Source of the DNA: Variovorax sp.
Lineage (GTDB): Bacteria; Pseudomonadota; Gammaproteobacteria; Burkholderiales; Burkholderiaceae_C
Direction of reading: 5' to 3'
DNA length: 6,824 nt
NCBI GenBank assembly: GCA_028292835.1
Contig: JAQGLP010000026.1
Location: 1 to 6,824, forward strand
Made by a program: the position numbers and the translations under genes. Below, in pieces: positions 1 to 6,429 of this stretch; the first letter of the stretch is position 1, and each line of letters begins with the position of its first letter. The notes beneath the pieces are model-generated. The model made no database searches. It was not told where the DNA came from and saw nothing but the letters and a program-made list of their open reading frames with translations.

Positions 1-1
1 C

Positions 2-2443
2 GCGGGCGCGCGCAGCGGCGACACGGCCGCGGCCGAGCGCAGCGCGCAGAACCGCCGGTTGCCGACCGTGCTCGTCACCACGCCGGAGAGCCTGTCGCTG
101 CTGCTGGCGCGCGCCGACGCCGGCGAGGCGCTCGGCCACGTCAGGCTGGTGGTGGTCGACGAATGGCACGAGCTGATCGGCAACAAGCGCGGCGTGCAGG
201 TGCAGCTGGCGCTGGCGCGCCTGAAGGGCTGGAACCCCGGCCTGTGCACGTGGGGCATGTCCGCCACGCTGGGCAACCTGGAGGAGGCGATGCGCACGCT
301 GCTGGGCCAGGGCGGCGGCACGCTGGTGCAGGGCCAGGTGCCCAAGAAACTCGTCATCGATTCGCTGCTGCCCCCGCGCGCCGAGCGCTTTCCCTGGAGC
401 GGGCACCTGGGCCTGACGATGCTGCCGCAGGTGATCGAGGAGATCGCCGCGAGCGGCACCACCCTGGTCTTCACCAACGAGCGCTCGCAGGCGGAGATCT
501 GGTACCGGCCGCTGCTGGAGTCGCGCCCGGACTGGGCCGGCGTGATCGCGCTGCACCACGGCTCGCTCGACCGCGCGGTGCGCGAGTGGGTCGAGCTGGG
601 GCTGAAGAACGGCCAGTTGCGCGCGGTGGTCTGCACGTCGAGCCTGGACCTGGGGGTGGACTTCCTGCCGGTCGAGCGCGTGCTGCAGATCGGCTCGCCC
701 AAGGGCATCGCGCGCCTGCTGCAGCGCGCCGGGCGCTCCTGCCACGCGCCGGGGCGGCCGTCGCGCATCACGCTGGTGCCCACGCACAGCATCGAGATGG
801 TCGAGGGCGCGGCGGCGCGCGCGGCCATCGCGGCCGGCCACATCGAGGAGCGCAGCTCGCCCGAGCAGCCGCTCGACGTACTGGTGCAGCACCTGGTCAC
901 GGTGGCGCTGGGCGGCGGCTTCGTGCCCGACGCGCTGTACGGCGAGGTGCGCGCCACGGCGGCCTACGCGCGGCTGTCGAGGGACGACTGGGACTGGTGC
1001 CTGTCGTTCGTGGCGCAGGGCGGGCCGTCGCTGGCGGTGTACCCCGACTACCGGCGCGCGGTGCCCGACGAGCAGGGCGTGTGGCGCGTGCCCGATGCAC
1101 GCCTGGCGCGGCGCCACCGCATGAACATCGGCACCATCGTCGCGGACGCCAGCATGGCGGTGCAGTACGTCGGCGGCGCCCGGGTCGGCAACGTCGAGGA
1201 GAGCTTTGTCGCGCGGCTGAAGCCGGGCGACTGCTTCCTGTTCGGCGGCCGGCTGCTGGAGCTGGTGCGCATCCGCGAGATGACGGCCTGGGTGCGCCGC
1301 GCCACGGGCCGCCGAGCCACCGTGCCGCGCTGGAGCGGCGCGCGCATGCCGCTGTCGACCACGCTGGCCGACGCCGTGGTGCGGCAGCTGGGGCTGGCCG
1401 GCGAGGGCCGCTACGACACGCCCGAGCTGCGCCGCGCGCGGCCGCTGCTCGAACTGCAGCAGCGCTGGTCGGCGCTGCCGACGCCGCAGACCCTGCTGGC
1501 CGAGGTGCTGGAGACGCGCGAGGGCTGGCACCTGTTTCTCTACCCCTTCGCCGGGCGCCATGTGCACCTGGGGCTGGCCAACCTGATCGCCTGGCGCGTG
1601 GCGCAGCACCAGCCGCGCACCTTCTCGATCGCCTTCAACGACTACGGCTTCGAGCTGCTGTGCGCCACCGAACTCGACTGGACAGCCCTGCTGCCGCAGG
1701 TGCTGCGGGTCGGCCACGACGCCGCGGCGCAGGCCGCGATGGCGCTCGGGGCGGAGACGGCGCAGGAGCCGGTCGACCGGGGCCAGGGCAGGGACCCGGA
1801 CCAGCGGGAGGACAAGACCGGCGAAGCCAGCGCGGCCGGCGAGCGCGCCGCGCTGCTGCACGAGGTGCTGCAAAGCCTGAACGCGAGCGAGCTGGCCAAG
1901 CGGCGCTTCCGGGAGATCGCGCGGGTGTCAGGGCTGATCTTCCAGGGCTATCCGGGCGAGAAGCGCAGCAACAAGCAGCTGCAGGCCTCGTCATCGCTGT
2001 TCTGGGAGGTGTTCCGCAAATACGACCCGGCCAACCGGCTGCTGTTGCAGGCCGAGCGGGAGCTGCTGGCCCAGGAGCTGGAGATCGGCCGGCTGCGCGC
2101 CAGCCTGGCGCGCATGAACGCGCAGCAGCTGGTGGTGCGGCGCCTGCCGCGGCCTTCCCCGTTCGCCTTTCCGCTCATGGTCGAGCGCTTCCGCGAGATG
2201 CTCTCCAACGAGAGCGTGGCCGACCGCATCGCGCGCATGGTGGGCGAGCTCGAAGCGGCTGCGGGCGGCACCGCCGCGGCCGCGGGCGATGTCGATCATG
2301 TCAGGGAAGGCCTGGTGTTCAGCCAGCAGGAAGAGCCGCCCCGGCGCCGTGCCAGCGTGGGCGATGACGCAGGAACCGCCGCAAGCGGCGCCGCGCGGCC
2401 GCGGCGCCAGCGCAGGCCTTCGCGCCCTCTGCCGCCGTTGTGA
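2..2443 (+). CDS. Ligase-associated DEXH-box DNA helicase (Lhr-Core/Lhr2 type), 5'-truncated by window edge
   Basis: This is an ATP-dependent superfamily 2 helicase of the Lhr-Core type, whose characterised members are 3'-to-5' single-strand DNA translocases. Its family sits in a DNA-damage-response cluster with a DNA ligase, an exonuclease and PdeM. The frame is open from base 2, giving 813 residues. The TTG at 59 is not the real start, because the conserved stretch RSGDTAAAERSAQNRRLPT runs across it; motif I (Walker A) must lie upstream. Visible motifs, numbered from the first window codon, are TTPES (about 26-30), DEWH motif II (53-56), SAT motif III (87-89), VFTN motif IV (156-159), HHGS (185-188), CTSSLDLGVDF motif V (211-221) and QRAGRSCH motif VI (241-248). 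The later winged-helix and Lhr-specific region includes FQGYPGEKRSNKQLQASSS. Two oddities are a charged linker at about residues 581-615 and an Ala/Arg/Pro-rich tail of about 59 residues after the usual family end. pdeM follows after a 61-base gap. Confidence 0.93.
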   Translation, partial: AGARSGDTAAAERSAQNRRLPTVLVTTPESLSLLLARADAGEALGHVRLVVVDEWHELIGNKRGVQVQLALARLKGWNPGLCTWGMSATLGNLEEAMRTLLGQGGGTLVQGQVPKKLVIDSLLPPRAERFPWSGHLGLTMLPQVIEEIAASGTTLVFTNERSQAEIWYRPLLESRPDWAGVIALHHGSLDRAVREWVELGLKNGQLRAVVCTSSLDLGVDFLPVERVLQIGSPKGIARLLQRAGRSCHAPGRPSRITLVPTHSIEMVEGAAARAAIAAGHIEERSSPEQPLDVLVQHLVTVALGGGFVPDALYGEVRATAAYARLSRDDWDWCLSFVAQGGPSLAVYPDYRRAVPDEQGVWRVPDARLARRHRMNIGTIVADASMAVQYVGGARVGNVEESFVARLKPGDCFLFGGRLLELVRIREMTAWVRRATGRRATVPRWSGARMPLSTTLADAVVRQLGLAGEGRYDTPELRRARPLLELQQRWSALPTPQTLLAEVLETREGWHLFLYPFAGRHVHLGLANLIAWRVAQHQPRTFSIAFNDYGFELLCATELDWTALLPQVLRVGHDAAAQAAMALGAETAQEPVDRGQGRDPDQREDKTGEASAAGERAALLHEVLQSLNASELAKRRFREIARVSGLIFQGYPGEKRSNKQLQASSSLFWEVFRKYDPANRLLLQAERELLAQELEIGRLRASLARMNAQQLVVRRLPRPSPFAFPLMVERFREMLSNESVADRIARMVGELEAAAGGTAAAAGDVDHVREGLVFSQQEEPPRRRASVGDDAGTAASGAARPRRQRRPSRPLPPL
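2387..2408. repeat. Perfect 9-bp GC-only inverted repeat with 4-base loop, in the 3' end of the helicase gene
   Basis: The arms GGCGCCGCG and CGCGGCGCC flank the loop CGGC. The hairpin lies within the last codons of the helicase reading frame, about 32 bases before its stop. No T-run follows, so it is not an intrinsic terminator by itself. It may be an mRNA 3'-end or pausing structure, or simply a by-product of high GC content. Confidence 0.4.
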
Positions 2444-2454
2444 AGGCCGGCGAC

Positions 2455-2487
2455 AAAGCCCGCGGCGCCTCGGGCCTTCGTGTTTTT
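2455..2487 (+). terminator. Terminator-like hairpin between helicase gene and pdeM
   Basis: AAAGCCCG (2455-2462) pairs with CGGGCCTT (2471-2478), with one mismatch, around the loop CGGCGCCT. TTTTT follows at 2483-2487 after four intervening bases (CGTG). It starts 12 bases after the helicase stop and ends 17 bases before the pdeM GTG. The shape fits a weak intrinsic terminator, but the T-run is short and slightly displaced, so partial read-through into pdeM is more plausible than a full stop. Confidence 0.5.
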
Positions 2488-2504
2488 GCGACACTCCCGG
2501 CCTT

Positions 2505-3242
2505 GTGACCCCACCCACCCTTCCGCCCCCGTTCTCCTCTTCCCCCACCGCCGGCGTCCCGCCCGCCCACTGCCCGGTCCGCTGGGCCGGCGAGCCGGTG
2601 CACCTGCTGCCCGAGCGCGCGGTCTGGTGGCCAGGGGAGCGGGTGCTGTTCGTCGCCGACTTGCACATCGGCAAGGCCGCCACCTACCGCGCGCTCGGGC
2701 AGCCGGTGCCGGGCGGCACCACGCAGGAAAACCTCGCGCGGCTCGACGCGCTGATCGGTCGCCACGCGCCCCGGCGCGTCGTCTTCCTGGGCGACTTTCT
2801 GCACGCCGCGCAGGCGCGCACGCCCCAGGTGCTGGCCGCGCTCGACGGTTGGCGCGCACGCCACGCAGAGGTCGCCATGACGCTGGTGCGCGGCAACCAC
2901 GACAGCCGCGCGGGCGACCCACCCGCCGACTTGGGCATTGAGGTGGTCGACGAGCCCTGGCTGCTCGGCCCCTTCGCCTGCTGCCACCACCCGCAGGCGC
3001 ATGCCACGCACTTCGTGCTGGCCGGCCACCTGCACCCGGCGCGCACCCTGCGCGGGCGGGGCCGTGACAACCTGCGGCTGCCCTGCTTCGTGAGCGAGGC
3101 CGGACAGGCCATCCTGCCCGCGTTCGGCGAATTCACCGGCGGCTGGTCGATGGAGGCCACGCCGGGGCGACAATTCCATGGTATCGGCGGCGCCACCGTC
3201 TGGGCGCTGCCCAGCGAGCCGCTGCAGCGTTTGCACCCATGA
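2505..3242 (+). CDS. pdeM: Ligase-associated DNA damage response endonuclease PdeM (metallophosphoesterase)
   Basis: PdeM/MPE is a binuclear metallophosphoesterase; the Pseudomonas putida homologue is a manganese-dependent endonuclease that incises single-stranded DNA. All expected metal and active-site motifs are present in the 245-residue product: D52-L-H54 in FVADLHIGK, G96-D97 in FLGDFLH, G130-N-H-D133 in RGNHD, H161-H162 in CCHHP, and G174-H-L-H177 in AGHLHP. Family homology begins near residue 24 (CPVRWAGEPVHLLPERAVWW). The GTG at 2505 is chosen because no other start codon occurs between it and that conserved block; it gives a Pro/Ser-rich leader of about 23 residues. No good Shine-Dalgarno precedes it. 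The frame is open further upstream (an ATG at 2289 inside the helicase gene), but that extension is Arg/Ala-rich, lacks a ribosome site and looks like GC-driven open frame. The 3' end overlaps the next gene by ATGA. No signal peptide is seen, so the product is cytoplasmic. Confidence 0.92.
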   Translation: MTPPTLPPPFSSSPTAGVPPAHCPVRWAGEPVHLLPERAVWWPGERVLFVADLHIGKAATYRALGQPVPGGTTQENLARLDALIGRHAPRRVVFLGDFLHAAQARTPQVLAALDGWRARHAEVAMTLVRGNHDSRAGDPPADLGIEVVDEPWLLGPFACCHHPQAHATHFVLAGHLHPARTLRGRGRDNLRLPCFVSEAGQAILPAFGEFTGGWSMEATPGRQFHGIGGATVWALPSEPLQRLHP

Positions 3243-3808
3243 CTCCAAGCACCTCCCACGCCACCACCCTTCCCGATGCGCAAGCGCGTGCCGCACGCCT
3301 GCTGATGGAGGCCGCGCCGCTGGCCCGCTTGAGCCTGGCCGACGCCCTGGTCCTGATCGGCGTCATGCAACCGGTGTTCGTGCGCGGCGGGACCCTGCTG
3401 ATGGAGGAGGGCCAGACCCTCGACATCGACTACATGGCGCTGCTGCTCGAAGGCGAGGTACGCGCCGAAAGCGGCACCGGCACGCCCGGCCAGGACATGG
3501 TCATCTCGCTCATTGGCGCGGGCAGCCTGATCGGCGAGATGGGCGTGCTCGACGGCGCCCCGCGCTCGGCCACCTGCACCGCGCTGACCGACCTGAAGCT
3601 CGCCACGCTGTCGCGCGAGGCGCTGCTGGCGCTGATCGAGACGCACCCGAGCGTCGCGGCACGCCTGCTGCTGGCGATCTCCAAGGGGCTGTCCGACCGG
3701 CTGCGCGAGAGCAACCGGCGCCTGCGCACCCTGTCGCAGGTCAGCCGCGCCGTCCAGCACGAGCTCGATGCCGCGCATTCGGTCAATCGCCGGTTGCTCG
3801 TCGGCTAG
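3239..3808 (+). CDS. Small cyclic-nucleotide-binding-domain protein, no DNA-binding domain
   Basis: The 189-residue protein contains a CAP-like cyclic-nucleotide-binding fold at about residues 30-145. The phosphate-binding cassette reads GEMGVLDGAPRSAT, with Gly99-Glu100 and Arg109-Ser110. These match the Glu and Arg-Ser that hold the ribose and cyclic phosphate in CAP-type domains, so ligand binding is plausible, though the ligand (cAMP, cGMP or none) cannot be told from sequence. The C-terminal part (about 147-189, from ISKGLSDRLRESNRRLRTL) looks like one long amphipathic helix, possibly a dimerisation helix like that of CAP. The chain ends before any helix-turn-helix, so it is not a classical Crp/Fnr transcription factor. 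The ATG overlaps the pdeM stop (ATGA) and has no Shine-Dalgarno, pointing to translational coupling with pdeM. Function is unknown; a regulatory subunit or partner of the repair proteins is inference from position only. Confidence 0.85.
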   Translation: MTPSTSHATTLPDAQARAARLLMEAAPLARLSLADALVLIGVMQPVFVRGGTLLMEEGQTLDIDYMALLLEGEVRAESGTGTPGQDMVISLIGAGSLIGEMGVLDGAPRSATCTALTDLKLATLSREALLALIETHPSVAARLLLAISKGLSDRLRESNRRLRTLSQVSRAVQHELDAAHSVNRRLLVG

Positions 3809-3919
3809 GCCGGGCGGTCGCGTCCTCGGCGGCGCCGAAGGTCCGCACGCCGTCGCGTCGGCTCGCCTTGGCCAGCTCCAGGGCGGCGCAGCAGGTCCGC
3901 CGGCTGCGATGCCGCCGTG
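3809..3919. other. Convergent intergenic region, no clear terminator
   Basis: These 111 bases separate the stop of the cyclic-nucleotide-binding gene from the stop of the LysR gene on the opposite strand. I see no stem followed by a T-run on either strand, only short GC-rich repeats such as AGGTCCGC at 3839-3846 and 3893-3900. Termination here may be Rho-dependent, or transcripts may overlap. Confidence 0.5.
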
Positions 3920-4852
3920 TCAGGAGCCCGCTGCCGCGAACTGCCTGGAAGCATCGATCAGCAGGCCGCGGAACCAGCGGTGCGGCGCCGAGTGCTGCGA
4001 GCGCTCGTGCCACAGCTGGTAGAAGCGCATACGCGGAAAATCGAAGGGCGCGGCGACCACCGCCAGCGGCAGGGTGCGCGCGTAGTACTCCGCGAAGTGG
4101 CGCGAGGTGGTGAAGATCATGTCGGTGCGCGCGACCAAGTGCGGCGCCAGGACGAAATACGGCACCACGACACGCGCGTCGCGGCTGACGCGCAGGCTGG
4201 TCAGGTGGGTCTCGACCACGCCGCGCTGCCCGACCGAGTAGGGCAGCGGCACCACGTGCTGGGCGGCGAGGTACTGCTCGCGGCTCAGGCCGGCTGCGAC
4301 ACGCGGGTCCTGGGCGTTCATGAGGCAGACGATCTCGTCGTCCAGCAGCACTGACAGATGCAGGTGCTCCGGTGGCTGAGGCCAGTTGCCGATCGCCACG
4401 TCGAGTTCGCCGTCGGCCAGCGCGCGCTCGTAGTCGTAGCCGGCACCCAGCGGCTGCACGGTCAGCCGGGCGCGCGGCGCATCGCGCCGGAAGCGCTCCA
4501 CGACGCTGGCCAGGAACGTGGCCACCATGAAGTCGGGCGAGCCGATGCGAAAGGTCTGCTGGCTGAGCGCCGGGTCGAACTGCTCCGGGCCGACCAGCAT
4601 CAGGTCGATCTCGCCGAGCGCCTTGCGCGCGTGGTCGCGCAGCAGCAGCGCGCGCTCGGTGGGCGCCATGCCGCCTTTCTCGCGCACCAGCAGCGGATCG
4701 CCGAACAGCTCGCGCAGGCGCTTGAGCGCGGCGCTGATGGCCGGCTGCGACTGGTTCAGGCGGATGGCTGTCCGCGACACGCTGCGTTCGGCCACGAGCG
4801 TGGCCAGAACGCGCAGGAGATAGCTGTCGACGGGATCTCCGGGGCGGCTCAT
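3920..4852 (-). CDS. LysR-type transcriptional regulator
   Basis: The 310-residue protein has the standard LysR length and layout. An N-terminal winged helix-turn-helix lies at about residues 11-70, with the family signature SVSRTAIRLNQSQPAISAAL followed by KRLRELFGDPLLVREKGGMAPT. A linker helix (about 68-90) leads to a periplasmic-binding-protein-like effector domain from about residue 99 (TFRIGSPDFMVATFL) to the end, including the typical LADGELDVAIG. Proteins of this family usually bind as tetramers, repress themselves and activate a divergent operon when a small effector binds. Here the gene is divergent from an MFS transporter plus uraD, so a purine or ureide intermediate is the inferred effector. 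AllS of E. coli is a precedent for a LysR-type activator of allantoin genes, though orthology is not claimed. The ATG at 4852 fits the family N-terminus, but no Shine-Dalgarno is visible in the C-rich leader before it. Confidence 0.93.
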   Translation of the reverse strand: MSRPGDPVDSYLLRVLATLVAERSVSRTAIRLNQSQPAISAALKRLRELFGDPLLVREKGGMAPTERALLLRDHARKALGEIDLMLVGPEQFDPALSQQTFRIGSPDFMVATFLASVVERFRRDAPRARLTVQPLGAGYDYERALADGELDVAIGNWPQPPEHLHLSVLLDDEIVCLMNAQDPRVAAGLSREQYLAAQHVVPLPYSVGQRGVVETHLTSLRVSRDARVVVPYFVLAPHLVARTDMIFTTSRHFAEYYARTLPLAVVAAPFDFPRMRFYQLWHERSQHSAPHRWFRGLLIDASRQFAAAGS

Positions 4853-4899
4853 GGTGGGGCGGGGTGAAGGGACGGCGGAGGACTATCGGAACCTGGAAT

Positions 4900-4914
4900 G
4901 CTGCTTATAACAGC
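4900..4914. promoter_or_regulatory. Candidate LysR-type operator (interrupted dyad)
   Basis: GCTG (4900-4903) and CAGC (4911-4914) form perfect 4-bp arms around the A/T-rich core CTTATAA, in otherwise very GC-rich DNA. It is an AT-centred dyad of the size typical of LysR sites (15 bp), although it does not fit the T-N11-A rule exactly. It lies between the divergent genes, overlaps the possible LysR -10 (suited to autorepression) and is centred about 50 bases before the predicted transporter start. Confidence 0.4.
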
Positions 4915-4968
4915 GCCCCCGTCGCGTCCCGCGCCATCCCTGCCTAGACTTGCCGCACTTCGGTGCCG

Positions 4969-4985
4969 ACCCGTCCCACACGGGT
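4969..4985. repeat. Short inverted repeat in the transporter leader
   Basis: ACCCGT (4969-4974) and ACGGGT (4980-4985) are perfect inverted arms around CCCAC, extendable by one G-U pair. It may form a small hairpin in the 5' leader or be a second protein-binding site. No T-run follows, so it is not a terminator. Confidence 0.35.
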
Positions 4986-5047
4986 TCACGGCTTGCGCCG
5001 CCCGAAGGCAAACGACAAGCGCGGCCCGACCGCTACAAGACAGAGAC

Positions 5048-5053
5048 AGGAGA
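5048..5053 (+). promoter_or_regulatory. Shine-Dalgarno deciding the MFS transporter start
   Basis: AGGAGA lies with GGAG 6 bases before the ATG at 5059. This favours that ATG over the upstream in-frame GTG at 4963, whose added residues (Arg/Pro/Thr-rich, no homology) look like untranslated leader. Confidence 0.85.
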
Positions 5054-5058
5054 CAAGC

Positions 5059-6405
5059 ATGAGTACCCCTAGCATCGCCATTCCCGGCGTTTCCGTTTCC
5101 GAGCAATCGGAGCTGGACGGCGTCTACAGGAAAATCTTTTTCCGGTTGATCCCGTTCCTGATGGTGCTGTGGATCCTGGCCTGGATCGACCGCGTCAACA
5201 TCGGCTTCGTCAAGCTCACCATGCTCGACGACCTGAAATGGAGCGAGGCGGTCTACGGGCTGGGCGCGGGCATCTTCTTTCTCGGCTACTTCTTCTTCGA
5301 GCTGCCGAGCAACCTGCTGCTGCAGAAGATCGGCGCCAGGAAGACCATCATGCGCATCACGATCGGCTGGGGCATCACCAGCATCGTCATGATGTTCGTG
5401 AAGACGCCGACGATGTTCTATTTCCTGCGGTTTTTGCTGGGTGTCTTCGAGGCCGGCTTCTATCCCGGCATCATCCTGTACCTCACCTACTGGTTCCCGA
5501 ACAACCGGCGCGCCAAGGCCTTCGGCATGTTCATGTCGGCCTCCGCCCTGGCCGGCGTCATCGGCGGGCCGCTCGCCGGCTTCGTCATGAACAACCTGAA
5601 CGGCGTCAATGGCTGGCAGGGCTGGCAGTGGGTGTTCCTGCTGGAAGGCATCCCGTCGGTGATCGCCGGCATCGTCACCTTCTTCTACCTGACCGACAGG
5701 CCGCAACAGGCCACCTGGCTGACGCAGCGCGAACGCGACCTGGTGCAGGCCGACCTGGAGCGCGACGCCGGTGCGATGGGCCACCGCGAGCACAGCCTGC
5801 TGGCCTCGCTGAAGGACTCGAAGATCTGGCTGCTGATCCTGATTTTCTTTTGCATCGTCGCGGCCAACTCGTCGCTCACCTTCTACGGGCCCACGCTCGT
5901 GAAGGAAGTCGGCTTCACCAATCCGCTGACCGTCGGCTGGATCATGTCCGCGGCCTACCTGTGCGGCGCCGCCGGCATGATCCTGAACGGCGCGCATTCC
6001 GACCGCCACCAGGAGTCGCGCTACCACTGCGGCGTGGCGGCGGCGCTCGGCGCGGTCGCGCTGCTGGTGATCGCCTTCGTGCTCAAGACCAGCCCCCTGC
6101 TGACGCTGGCCGCGCTCGCGCTGGCCATCGTCGGCACCATGAGCGCCATTCCCGTCTTCTGGCAGATGCCCAACCGTTTCCTGTCCGGCGCCGCGGCAGC
6201 GGGCGGCGTGGCGCTGATCAACTCGGTGGCCAACCTGGCCGGCTTCGGCGCGCCGTGGATGCTGGGGCTCATCAAGACCTCGACCGGCTCGCTGTCGGCG
6301 GGCCTCTACGTGGTGGCCGCGGTGGAGGTCTGCGCGACCCTGCTGATCCTGATGTTCATTCCGCGCTTCCAGAAAACCGCCGTCGCCAAGACGAGCTTTC
6401 ATTGA
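5059..6405 (+). CDS. MFS transporter, anion:cation symporter (ACS) family
   Basis: This inner-membrane secondary transporter has 448 residues and about twelve predicted membrane helices: roughly 27-43, 64-84, 99-113, 118-142, 154-178, 189-211, then 255-275, 292-310, 323-342, 345-367, 378-400 and 412-434, with a polar cytoplasmic loop at 212-254. The ACS signature is clear: WIDRVNIGF (D44, R45, N47) at the end of helix 1, GIFFLGYFFFELPSNLLLQKIG in helix 2 and after, RFLLGVFEAGFYPGIILYLTYWFP in helix 4, and HSDRHQESR (313-321) between helices 8 and 9. ACS members carry organic anions such as tartrate, galactonate, 4-hydroxyphenylacetate and, in yeast Dal5, allantoate. uraD begins 24 bases downstream in the same direction, which makes a purine-breakdown compound (urate, allantoin or allantoate) the best guess, but the substrate cannot be read from the sequence. 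Divergent transcription from the LysR gene suggests control by that protein. Confidence 0.93.
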   Translation: MSTPSIAIPGVSVSEQSELDGVYRKIFFRLIPFLMVLWILAWIDRVNIGFVKLTMLDDLKWSEAVYGLGAGIFFLGYFFFELPSNLLLQKIGARKTIMRITIGWGITSIVMMFVKTPTMFYFLRFLLGVFEAGFYPGIILYLTYWFPNNRRAKAFGMFMSASALAGVIGGPLAGFVMNNLNGVNGWQGWQWVFLLEGIPSVIAGIVTFFYLTDRPQQATWLTQRERDLVQADLERDAGAMGHREHSLLASLKDSKIWLLILIFFCIVAANSSLTFYGPTLVKEVGFTNPLTVGWIMSAAYLCGAAGMILNGAHSDRHQESRYHCGVAAALGAVALLVIAFVLKTSPLLTLAALALAIVGTMSAIPVFWQMPNRFLSGAAAAGGVALINSVANLAGFGAPWMLGLIKTSTGSLSAGLYVVAAVEVCATLLILMFIPRFQKTAVAKTSFH

Positions 6406-6429
6406 CCCGACCGTCCCAGGAACACCCCA

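Larger units (their letters stand above)
4853..5058. promoter_or_regulatory. Divergent promoter region between LysR gene and MFS-uraD operon
   Basis: These 206 bases hold the control signals for both directions. A dyad around TTATAA (4900-4914) overlaps a possible -10 for the LysR gene (TATAAG read on the - strand, 4909 to 4904). For the + direction, TAGACT at 4945-4950 is a possible -10 (4 of 6 consensus bases). Neither has a good -35, as is common for activator-dependent promoters. A predicted start near 4957 would give a transporter leader of about 100 bases carrying a small hairpin (4969-4985). Promoter positions are inferred by eye. Confidence 0.6.

Noticed and set aside
59..61. TTG as the helicase start
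   Set aside because: The conserved helicase sequence continues upstream in frame to the window edge, and motif I is missing from the visible part.
163..2367. 734-residue + strand frame within the helicase gene
   Set aside because: Its Ala/Arg/Gly-rich sequence has no motifs, while the overlapping frame carries all helicase motifs.
2289..2504. Upstream extension of PdeM to ATG 2289
   Set aside because: The added 72 residues are Arg/Ala-rich, have no ribosome site, overlap the helicase end by 155 bases and lie outside the conserved metallophosphoesterase fold.
2684..3778. 364-residue - strand frame opposite pdeM and the cyclic-nucleotide-binding gene
   Set aside because: It covers two well-supported genes in antisense and has low-complexity composition without domains.
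3239..3808. Full Crp/Fnr transcription factor
   Set aside because: The protein ends right after the long helix; no helix-turn-helix follows in frame, nor any obvious one in another frame before the LysR gene.
3839..3900. Direct repeat AGGTCCGC in the convergent gap
   Set aside because: Two 8-base copies are expected by chance in DNA of this composition and have no further context.
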